From: Bursaphelenchus xylophilus
Lineage: Eukaryota; Nematoda; Chromadorea; Rhabditida; Aphelenchoididae
Assembly: GCA_904066235.2 (NCBI GenBank)
Contig: CAJFCV020000004.1
Span: 11,160,001-11,224,000 of the forward strand
Direction: 5' to 3'
DNA: 64,000 nt
The position numbers were made by a program, and so were the translations under genes. Below the pieces are notes generated by a model, which was given only the letters and a program-made list of their open reading frames with translations, ran no database searches and had not been told where the DNA came from. This document shows positions 32,901 to 44,900 of this stretch, in pieces; the first letter of the stretch is position 1; each line of letters starts with the position of its first letter.

Positions 32901-35900
32901 CGTTCTCTATCCCGTAGTACTATGTTTACTGCTTCCATTCCAACATGAATTCCACACCCCCAACCATAAAAGGGCAGATTTTACTGCCCCCGGAGGGGTT
33001 GCACTTTTAACGCCACTCCACTTTCCGCATCTTGGCACTCGGCGTTAATGTGGGTGAGCAGTGCGAGTGTTGGCTAATATTTGAACTGTTAATGAGGTCT
33101 TTTTTATTTGGTTATCGAGTTTTTGGAGAGTTCAAAACAAGGTGTTGACTGACGTATAGGAGGATGTTTGTGTGTGTTAGGTTAATAGAGGAAGTACTCA
33201 AAGTTCGCCGCTCAAATTTTGATGAAACTTACCATAGATTTTGATTGAATTTTCCTGTAAAATGTGCGAGACTCCTAGCTTTCGCTTTGCAGAAACAACT
33301 GAGATTTTTGAATCGGAAAAACAAAAATTTTACACTTTTTGCCAACTTTTAGCATAAAAAATTTCATGCCTATTCCCACCGTAGACGGTAATGTTTCCAT
33401 AAAAAAACCATTTTTTCCTTACGAAACTGCAAAAAATACGGTCAAAAAGCGTTTCTCTCCGTGACCGCTCTCCGCATAACATTTATTCTCTCGGCGCAAA
33501 AAAACAGCTAAATAGCTCGGCTACGCAGCAAAGCGCAAGCTAAGATTTGCTGGGAATTTATGTGTGGCCCAGCCAAATGTATGCGCAAGATTTGAAGAGA
33601 ATCTGCGCGTCCGTTTCCATGCCGAATTTCGAGGTTCTCGGCTCAGCGTCCCACAGGTGGAAAGAAAATTTGGTCGACCAGTGTAGTAGCAATTGTCGCT
33701 TTTTGACATCCGTTGAAAAGAGCTGCAACCTTCTCCGTCTTCAAACCTTGTCCTGTTCGTCTTTTACATACAATCAAAAACTACAGCGTGTTTCCAAAAC
33801 TCTTCCCCGAATTGCTATTTCTCTTTAGCCCTTTTCAAATTTCTCGTTTCCCCGTGAAACTCATGCGTTCATGCCCATTCTCAAAGCAATTTAACCGCTG
33901 CTCACGGGCCCATAATTTATTTATTTTTTTTGCTCTCCCTTCTGTAGCCTACATTCCCAAAGGTAAATAGCGTGAAAAAGGTTTACCGACTTTTCGATTG
34001 TTATTGCAAAATCTTACGGGGAGGTCCACATTGTGACGCTCAGATTTTCTTGCTTTTCAGAGGATTTTCAGAAAGAGATATTCAGAAATCTCTTGCGGCT
34101 GAGAGAGTACGCGGAAGGTGGAGTGCGGTCAGAGATCTGAACATTTTTTGTCATATCTTTGCCATTTTTGGGAGGAAAAATGATTTTTTTGCGGAAATGT
34201 TGCACCCTACGGTAAAATGCAATATGAAACTTTTAATCTCAAAATTTGCAAAAAAAGCCGCATTTTGACCAATTTGAAGCCTAAAAATCTCGATCGTCTC
34301 TGCAAAGCCTGAGCTAGAAAGCTAGCATAAATCTTGAAAAAATGCAGCCTAAAACTATGCGAGGTTTCATTAAGACCTGAGCATCGCTCTTGGAGTACTT
34401 CACCTGTAAACCCAAAGTGCACAAACATCTCCCCAGCCTTACGTCAGCCAACATATTTGTTTTTAATTCCCCAAACACTCGATAATCAAAAAGGAAAGAC
34501 CTTATTAAACTGTTCAGATATTAGCCAACACTCGCTATTACCCTTGTTAGCGGTGCACATGGAGGATTTCTCCTGTTGGTGCAATATGTTTATGTATGTA
34601 GACCAGGTCGATGCCCTCCATATCTTAGCTGCTTTAGCCCTTTTTATTCGTATCTTGCTTCTGTTTTGCTCCCGAAATAAAAAAATACGAATATGCGTAT
34701 GGTAAGCAATAATCTTCGGCCCAAACGAGCGTTTGTTTTTGAGCGTAATCGTTGTTTTTGCGAGGAGAATAACAAATTTGGAATTAATATGGGTGAGAGA
34801 ATGAGGGAGGTCTGATAAAATGCCTGTCTGGGTTTTCGCGGTGGCTTAGACTCGAGGGATTTCCAAATTGAAATCTGGCCACGAATCCCGTCATAATTAC
34901 TTTGTTTTGATGTTTTTGCGATGACATTGCTTTCAAGAGCCCATACAGCGGAGTGTAAACGTCAGGTGCTTTGAAATATACCTATACATAGCTGTGGGTC
35001 GTTTTAAAGGTGGGCCTACAATGGCGGGAAATGACTTTGCGGGCAGCTAGAAGAACCACGGAAATTCTGCGGGCATGTTTGGAAATCAGCCAAAATTTGC
35101 TTGCAACAGGAAATTCAATGAAATGATTTGGCAGTTAGACGTTGCGAATTCATTTTACAGGTGTATAGGTGGATTGAATTGTTACCATAAGGTTAACTAG
35201 GCATTTTTAAAGGCTCAGAAGCCATTTTTTTGAGAATAAACTCCCATAACTTTGAAAGCGGTGGCTGAATTCAATAGATTCGTGTATTTATCACCACTAG
35301 GGGATTGCCGATGTAAAATTTCCATCATATTACGTAGATTACCATAGAAAAATAGTAATTCTTATCGGCAAATGTTGGGTGGTTGCGTTTTTTTGGCCAA
35401 ATCTTGTTGAATTTCGCCTTCGTCTGCTACTTGAGTCATAACAGCTCCAACATACAGAAGGTGATAATTTCTTGGCCAATTTCCGACACTAAAATCTCAA
35501 TTTTTTTCTCTCTTGCTCTCAAAACAAAGCAATATTGGTCGCGTAATTGAAAAGATCGTATTTTACAACTTGCTTAAATATGTTCGATTTTTTAAAAGTT
35601 GATTTCGTTGTCGAGACACAAACAAAAAACGTCTGCGAGGCCTCGAAGCGCAAAAATCACGGTTCAAATGCACTTTTAATTAACTGACAAGACGTTTTAA
35701 CTTTTCTTCATAAATTTTCTTCTACATAATATCAGTCTGTCGGGAAAATAATGAGCACTCTGGTGCATCGAAAATCGCATTGTCGAAGAGAAAATGAATA
35801 TTTCCGCGGCAAAATCAAATTGCTTTTCTCTTCAGCGGCACATCTACATTAAACTACATTTTCCTCATTATTTTTCCGACAAACTAACATTTTATTTTTT

Positions 35901-38900
35901 TCTTTTGTTAGTATGATTATTTTGTCGATCTGGGCCGCCCGGCAAGCTTGAAATCTGCCCAGCTTGGCTGAGCTCCTTTCCTAATCTTACAGGGCTATAT
36001 TCTACATGTATTTCAACCGCGACATCAAAAGCTATCTGACATTTTTTCGAGCTATTTTTCGACAAAAAAGAATTTTCGATCTATATGCTGAATTAAGCAC
36101 AATCCATCGTATTTTACCCTCCATTTGCAGCGCCTCACCGTCAGGAATGAAATGGGGCGGCCTGGACATGACTAACACGCATATGCTTCTGGATTCGGCC
36201 GCCGCCTCCACTTCCGCAACGTCGTCCTCGGCGGACGAACAGAGCCCGCAATCGCTGCTCGACGCCGCCTCACCCTACAACCAAACCAATCTGAAAGCCC
36301 TGATGGCCATGAGCCGCATGATGGCCGACCAGTTGGCCTCGTCCGGCGGCGCGCCGCTGTTGAGCAGCATGGGCATCAAGCAGGAGGTGAAGACGCCGCA
36401 GACGGAGGAGAACAAGTCCGAGCCGTCCAGTGTGTCGAATAACAATAATTTCGGATCGCCCGGCTCGGAGAATGATGGTAAGGGAGTTGGGTTTGGCTTT
36501 TTTGAAGGTTTAGGGATAACATACAGTGGGGGACCTGATCCAGCGGCAAAAAAGGCACTATTTTGCATCCGGGAAGTATCAAAAATGTGGCAAAATGCTT
36601 CTCTCTCCAAGTAAAAAAACTTTGTTTTGAAGGGCGCGCCCTTTCTTCTCACAAAAAGAGCGGGCGCGCTTTTGAAATGTGAGTTTTTTCACTTGGAAAG
36701 GGAGATATTTTGCCATATTTTTGATACTTCCCGGATGCAAAATGGCCCGTTTTTTGCCACTGAATGAGGTCGTCCACTGTAGTGAGACTGTTCAAAGTGC
36801 GGCACACGTCAAAAAAAGTGAAAAAACAAGGAATCTCGGATCGTTGATTTTTGACGAAATGTCGCTGAATTATCGAGTCACAGAAGAAAACTTTCAAAGA
36901 GAAAAGGTTGTTTTTGAGAAAAATGTTTTTTCGAAAAGAAAAATAATTTTGTTTTTCATTTCTGTGGCACTTCGCAAAAAATCAATGATCCAAGATTTCC
37001 TTGTCGCCTTTCTGAAAAATTCTTTTTGACGTGCGACGCTTATATTTTGGCCAAATTCGACTCAAATTCTAGGACAAAATTCTTCAGGGTGGGGCATCTT
37101 TTTGGCAAGATTTGAATTGCCTATAACTTCTTTATTTTTTGACCAAGTGGCAGAATTCTTTTTTCTCTGAATCCTCAGACTCTCCCATTTTGTTTTATTA
37201 TATATGAAACACTCTGTATCATCCCCCAAGGTTTTTCCGAATTTTTCCATTAAAAGTTTCTTAGCTATTTCTACCGTAGATGGAAATTTTTCCACGTAAA
37301 CTCAAATCTCTCTGGCGGAGCTAAAAAAGATATGGTCAAAAAGTGTTTTTCTTTTACCGCTCTCCGCATTCCGCATACTCTATCGCTTCCAAAGGCCGTT
37401 GAATATCTCGGCTGTTCCTGCAAAACGCAGGCTAAAACTTTACGGAATTGATATGTGGCCTGAAATGTATCAAAATCAAAAAAAAAAAGACCTGAGCCTC
37501 GCACTTGGGACCCTTCGCTGGTCATCCCTCTCTCTTTCGAACGTCCGGGTTATTGTCTCTGAATTTCGTGAGTCCTTCGTTGTAGAAAAAATTCCCTTAC
37601 AATCTAAAAGCCGCCTGAAATTTCAAGATTCATAACTTTTTTAGACCTATGTATGTGATATTTTTGCGATTTTTTTTCAGACCGCAGTGCGCCAAGATTC
37701 TGCGTGGTTTGTGGCGATGTGGCGTTTGGAAATCATTATGGAGCCGTCTGCTGCAACGGGTATGTCAATTTTATCTAAAAAATAAAATTTGAGAGACGGA
37801 AGATTTGGGGTAAAATACGGTTATTCCAGTTAGGACAATTTTATATGATATACGTATATTGATGAAATACACTACAATTAGTACAAAACATTCACAATTA
37901 AAACTACAAAACCCCTGTCAACTCGATGTACCTGCTGCCACGATGACTAATTGCACGTTTCAGATGCAAAGGCTTTTTCCGTCGGAGTGTGTGGAGCCGC
38001 CGCCAATACATTTGCCGGTTTGGGCATGACTGCGAAGTCCGGAAAGGTATGTCTACGATTTTTTTCACTGCTTATAATTAAATTTTCATTAAAATTGAAA
38101 ATTTGCTATAAAACAAATCTAGTGGGGGTAATACAGAACATTCTAGAATTAGTTTTTCTTTCGGCAAAATTATGTGGATTTGGCAGAGAAAAAACCTCGC
38201 CGCAGTCACGCACCAAATCCCCAGCCGTGGCTAGCCGTCGCAGAGCGATGATGGGCGATTCAGAGGCGTGACAAATCCACACTATTTTCTCGACATACTG
38301 ATATTCTTGTTGTTGAAGAATATTAAGTTTTTGAAGGCCCCGGAAAAACGTTTTTTTTTCGTTGTTCTTCCTAGAGTTGCAAAGAAATGGGCAAAAAATG
38401 ATTTTCTCTTTGACCCTCCGCGTTTCGCATGCTTTCTCGGCCGTGGATGAAAATCTCCGCCGCGCAGGCAAAGTGTGAGCTAGAATTTTGAAGAATTGAG
38501 ATGGGGGACAGGATGGTAATGATTCAGCAATAAATCATTGTGTTCCACGCAAGGCTGGCAAAAGTAAGGCCAAAAACAGTTTTTCTCTCTCCGCGTTTCG
38601 CGTACTCTCTCAGCCCCAAAAAGCATGAGTCAAAATTTTGAAAAATTGATATTACACATATGCGTAATCTTTATGCAAAATTAAAAAAACCTGCGAGTCT
38701 CACTTTGAACAGGTCCCTTGTAAGCTTACTGTATACTAGTCAGTACGCAAGGTGCGGGTCGCCGCAGCAAAACGTCCTGCCTCGTCGCTATCGCGCACCA
38801 AATCTCCAGCTGCGGCCGCCGTCGCAAAGCGATGATCGACGAATCCAAGGCGCGAGAAATCCACATTATTTTCCCGACAGACTGATAGTATACCATCACT

Positions 38901-41900
38901 TTTAATCGTTGGTCTCCCACAATTACCGTTCCCTCTTATTTCCTCTTTTTTTCGGCGTGTCCCTGCAGCACACCCCCATACTACAAGGTTCGTCCGAAAC
39001 CAGATTAATTACGACATGAGAGAATTACAGGCCCCGCTGTAGAACCGGTCCAGCGGGCTCAACACGGCCCGAATGTCTGCACCCAACACCGGATTACATT
39101 CTTCCCCATTTCTCTCGCCTCTCGTGCACTTTGATAACTTGGCCTTCACTGGCCACACGGGCTTCCCCCCGTAATGAAGTCAATGTTGTTTTTGGGCAGA
39201 GAAAAAGAAGAATGGAAATTCATTGCGGGCTGGGGTTGGGGGGTTTGCAGAAATTGCCTGGTGATAAGATGGGCAATTTGGGAGCTGAGTTTTTGAAGAT
39301 TTTGGGCAAGGAAATTGATTTGGAAGGCGATAGAGAGGCGAATAAGGGAAGTATTCAGCGTGTGGTATATAGAGCTGGATGAAAATCGGCTCAGATTTTC
39401 AATCGTTGAAGTGAAAAGTAACTTGATTTTGTCGCGAGAAAATTCACTTTCTTGGCAGCGATGCGATTTTCAATGCGACAGAATGCGCATTATTTTCCCG
39501 ACAGACTGATTTGTTTTATGCGAGATTCCTACCATGCCTTTCATCGACATTTTTCGATTGGAAGTCTTCAAAAAATCTCCGTTTTTTGCGATTCTTGGTT
39601 TGCAAATTCCAGGCTGATTTACTATTGCGGGGGCGTACGATTTTTTGTATAAAAAATTATATTTTTCTATGCGGAAATCAAAAAATTAGAAGCCAGAAAC
39701 ATTTCTCGTCTCTTTGATTCTCCTCATTTTGCGTGATCCCTAAAAAAATTTTGGCCCGGTTAAAATCTTGGCTGTTTCTGGAAAGTACGCTCTAAAACTG
39801 AGAGGATACATACGTGGTTAGGCCAGAACTTTCATGCAAAATTTTAAGAAAATTTGAGTGCCCTACAAAGCGATTACTTACATTGTAAGAAGCACTCTTT
39901 TTATGACATTTCTAATTTCTTTACGACGTTCGTTAGGAGCAGATAGAGCTTTTAGAGATAAAAAATTGTAAAGAATGTGCTCAAAATGACTTTCACAACT
40001 TCATCACCCAACTTTTGTCACAAATTTTTCTCGCTCCTTCATTCCAAACAGGTTTATTTAGGCCTTTATATCACCCGTCCCACACTGTAAACTCAAAGGT
40101 TTATTGTCATCCCCTTTTTCCAGCTGTCTAAAAATGCCATTTTTTTAACACCTTTCCTTCCTAAATGACGCTGCATTTTACATATATTTCGAACTACATA
40201 GAAAGACCTATTTTGGGCGTCAAATAGTTTAAGAACGGCGCCATAACGACAATTCGTCTCCATGTTCATTCGCATGTCGAATGTATGAACCTTGAACCTT
40301 TTTCGCGAGGGTCCGGAAGCCCCCAGGGCCCTTTCATTTTCGCATGAAATGCTCCTGGTGCGCTCGTTATTAATAAATTAGACCTAATGGGGGAATGCTT
40401 AATGTGGAGTTTCATTTTGTATTCGGTGAGTAAGAGGCATTTTGGACTAAATTATTTGCTAGACATTTATTTTTCGAAGTGTCTTTCTTGGCAGAAAATC
40501 AAGTATTGAGAGCTTTAGCTCACGCTTTCCAAGAACAGCCAAGATTTTCAAGTGCCCAAAATACTAGTCTTTCTGGAAAAACGAGTATTTTGATCCCATT
40601 TTGTCGAGTCTTATTGATCAAGAATTTTTTTCGTACAGCCTACAACAACACCTTCTAAAACAAAGCTTGTCTGCGATTGTCAATCTTAGATTGTAGTTGC
40701 CCTTACAAGGGATCGGCAAATAGTTGCACCCTGCTTTCTTAACAAAACCTATATCATTTGAAAGAGTGTTAAAAATAGTACACAGCGCAAAAAAAATTAG
40801 CTGCCCAATATATGTTTGGGCAAAGTTATGGCCAAAACACAGATTCTAGCCTAATTTCCGCCTCACTTTATAAGCTCTTCGAAGAGCAACGGAGTTGTGT
40901 GCAGTTGGCTGAGTGGTAGTGAGCCTACTTCCGGCGCAACAAGTCTAGGGTTCGAATCCGGCCGTTGTAAACTTTTCGCATTTCGTCTTTTATGTACCAT
41001 AGAACCATGGTATGTTGACATTTTTAAACAATTTTTGTTCCTTCACAGACAAAATCCATATTTACGAAATTTTTGGGAGTTTTTGGCTTTTTTCGAAACG
41101 ACCACAAATTTGATGGTGATGAGAGTGGGGTTGCCACTATCGTATAATTACAAGGGTGTCATGCCAGTAGCCTGAACGATTATAATTACTGGACGATAAT
41201 TCAATTTACAAGGACATATAAATAAATTTTTTCGAAAAAATACCGAGAGAAAATTGCAAAATCGGCTAAAAACGCTATCATAGCGGACTAATCGTTGGTA
41301 AGGCTAGGACATACAAAATTTTTGATTTTGAGATTTTTGTTTGTGAATGACCACGATGATCATATAAATGTATTTACAAGGCTTTTTTCTCCAATTTTCC
41401 CATTAACCTAGTTTTATTTACAATTTTTTGTAACTAGCAGTAATTTCTAATAACTCATAACCGAGGAATGGTAAATCCAGAAAACGTTCGTGATAGACGT
41501 TTTGGGATGCTAAGGAATCAATGAAAACGATTTAGGCCGCTAGGATTACTGTAATATAAGAAACCGGCGTTTTGGCCGCATATGACCCCTTTCATAAAAC
41601 GGCCGTAACTTTGCCCAAACATATATTGGGCAGCTAATTTTTTTTGCATTGTACACTATTTTTATTGCTCTTTCAAATGATACATGTTTCGTTAAGAAAG
41701 CAGGGTGCAACTATTTGCCGATCCCTTGTTAGAAGCAACGTTACGCTTCATTTGAAGCTCCTTATAGATCCCCTTTATGAGGCTGCTTATTGGCTCGTTT
41801 GCGGTCCAAAACATTTTTTTTAAAAAAGTACTTACATACATTTCAAGTCCAAGGATCAAAGTCTCAGTGTGTCTGGAAAATAATGAAGGACCGATTGCGT

Positions 41901-44900
41901 TGTTGAAGTGAAATAAAGACAATTCGATTTTTCCGCAACACATTTTATTTTTCTAGCGATGCGATTTTCGATGCGTCAGAGAGCTCATTATTTTCCCGAC
42001 AAACTGGTAAAATGATGATTTTTGGGGTTTATCGATCTCGAAATTTTGTGTGTTTTTGCGAAATGCCAGCAGAACTTGTTGATAAGCCTTGCAATTAGAG
42101 GGAATTTGCGCTAATCTGCACCAAAACCCGAGCTTTGAACTTGTCTTTGCCTTCAAAGGCCATGCACTCAATTCAGCCTCCATTTCTCTTGGTGCCTATA
42201 ACACATTTATAGAAATATTAGTTTTTTCTTTGCAACCAACAAAAACGTACCCGTTAGTCCTATAATTAACTTGCCTCCGTCTTTTTTTCTCTTTGCACCC
42301 CCGAGTTCAACAATCGAAATGCCAACAAATTGGTATTTTCAGACACACGGAACGTCTGTCGGGCGTGCCGGCTGCGCCGCTGCTTCCAGGTGGGCATGAA
42401 CCCGGAGGCCGTCCAAATGGAGCGTGACGCCGAGAACGGGGTGGTCGACCCCCAGTGCACCGAGTGGATCGCCAAGATGCGAGCCACCTACACGAACCTG
42501 GACGTGAGCACACGACAGCATCGCGAGCGGGAGAAGAAAAGGGCCGTGGATGCGGATACACAGGTAAATCTTTTTGTGGAGGTAATATTGAAGGGGTGGG
42601 TAGGCTAAGAAGTATTTTAGCTATTTGTCGGGAAAATATTGCATATTTTTTGCCCATAATTTTAATAATCATAACTTTTCTCAAAATAATAATCATAGCT
42701 TTTCTCTTAATAAATTTCCAGTGGTTTTATTTCACATATAGAAACTGGAGTTCTTAAATTTTGTACACACGTCGGTCATGAACTAAATACCAATTCCTGA
42801 AAGTTTTAGCTCTCGCTTTGCAAGCGCCGCCAAGATATTGAAAGATCGAGAGTACGCTAAAAGCGAAGTGCGAGAAAAACACTTTTTGATCATAACTTTT
42901 CTTGTTTCGTGCGGAAAAATTTTATTTTTTGTGGAACATTACCCTCTATGGTAGAAATAGGCATCAAAATTTTTTTCGAAATTGAGCAAAAAGTGTCAAA
43001 TTTTCGCCAACTTTTGATCAAAAAATATCGGCTGTTTCTGCAAAGCCCGAGCTAGGATTCTCGCATATTTTTTAGAAAAAAATATTCTAAATTTGTGCCA
43101 AGTTTCATCAAAATCTGAGCGTTGCACTTGGGGTGTACCTCCCTTGTTAGTATGCATCCCTTTTCTCCCTTGCATCTGTTCTAAAGTCTGAATGGAAGCG
43201 ATCGTATTTTAAACCCGCCTTTTTAGACCTCCCTCACCAACGATCATTTCAACCAAAGCGCGAGTCGTGGAGGCTTTGATCCACGAAAAATCTTGGACAC
43301 CCCCAGAGCTCAGCGGATGAGAGAGGACCTGAAACAGCTGATAATTCGAGCCGTCTTGCTGGAACAGGAGACTTGGCAACAAACAGAGAGTGGGACTAGA
43401 GCCAGAGCGAACGGAGCGATGGTGACAACCTTCGAAGAGGCGTTCGCCAATCCCGAGCTGGTCTGCAATCGATATCCGGTAGGGTTCAGGGGCAATACTG
43501 TAGTAAATTTGAGGGGAAAAAATTAGATTTCCAGATGGAAATCAACTGATTTTAGAGTCCATCTCAAACTCTAGAGTACCCAATAAAAGATTTGCTTTTG
43601 ACGATGATATCTTCCATTTAATTTTGAATAATTTTTTAGCTAAACTTCAATGGCGATACGGTGATGAATGTGGCCGACTTGCTGGACGGCTGGCGTCGAC
43701 ACTTCACCTTCTACATTGACTTCTGCAAAGCCATGCCGGAGTTCAAACGCCTCCCCGTCAAAGACCAAGTGGCTTTGGCGAAACGCCGCGTTGTAAATAT
43801 GATCTGGCTGATGCACGCCTATTATACCTCACTCACCGACAAAATCGGGTTTTGCTCGCCGAATGGAGTGTATCATCCGGCCGAACAGGATCAACGGGCC
43901 GACGAGGCCGACGAAACGTAGGTTGGGGGGGAAAGTTGGAGACTGGAATAGTTACTAATTTGGATTAGGCGTGTTTATCAGTCTGTCGGGAAAATAATGA
44001 GCACTCTGTCGCATCGAAAATCGCTGCCGAGAAAATGGATTGTGTTGCGGGAAAATCAAATTGCATTTACTTTAGCGGTGCGATTGTCGCAGCGACATTG
44101 TGCTCATTATTTTTCCGACAGATTGATACAAGTTAGGTGAGAATTTTAGCCAGTGCTTTGCAAAAAAAATGACCGAGATGCGGATACCGAAAATCAAGAA
44201 GAATTTTTTTTTCAACAAAGAAAAATAATAGCTTATCAGCGATTCTTTTGCTATTTTCTGCGCTGAAATGGACAAATTATTCGAAGTAATGGATGCTATC
44301 TCTCTCTGTCGGGAAAATAACATGGATTTGTCGCAGAGAAACCGCCTTACCTCACCGCAGTCGCGCGCCAAATCTGCAGCCGTAGAGCCGTCGCGCAGCG
44401 ATGATATGAGATTCCAAGCGTGACAAATCCACATTATTTTCCCGACAGATTGATATTTAAAATGAAAATTTTTCTTTACAGAATCAAAACCTTCTACGCA
44501 AACCTCCTTCCCTTCTTCGTCAACGACATGATCCTCCCGATGCGACAGCTCAAAATGGACCTGGTCGAATACGTCCTCATAAAAATGATCACATTTTTCC
44601 GCGATGGTAGGTCGATCATCGCTTTGCGGGAACCAAAAAAATTCTCTTTCAGAGTTCTTCGTCTCGGACAAAACGCGAGAAGAATTGGAGGACCACAAAC
44701 AACGATATACTTTGGCGCTGGATGCCTATATCAAGTCCAAGGTGGAGGATCATTTTGAGGCTTTGGAGAGGTTCGCCAACCTGCTGAATGTCATCCATTC
44801 GATTCTGGTGAGGATTTGGATTCTGCAGAGGGTTTTGTAAAACCAATTTCACTTGTTGGCGCAATTATTGGTTGGAGTTTTTTGCACCGTGCAAGCGGAT

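Noticed and set aside
37951..38271. 106-codon frame starting [20 protein letters not shown]
   Set aside because: Out-of-phase reading of the second zinc-finger exon and its intron; the correct phase gives [14 protein letters not shown].
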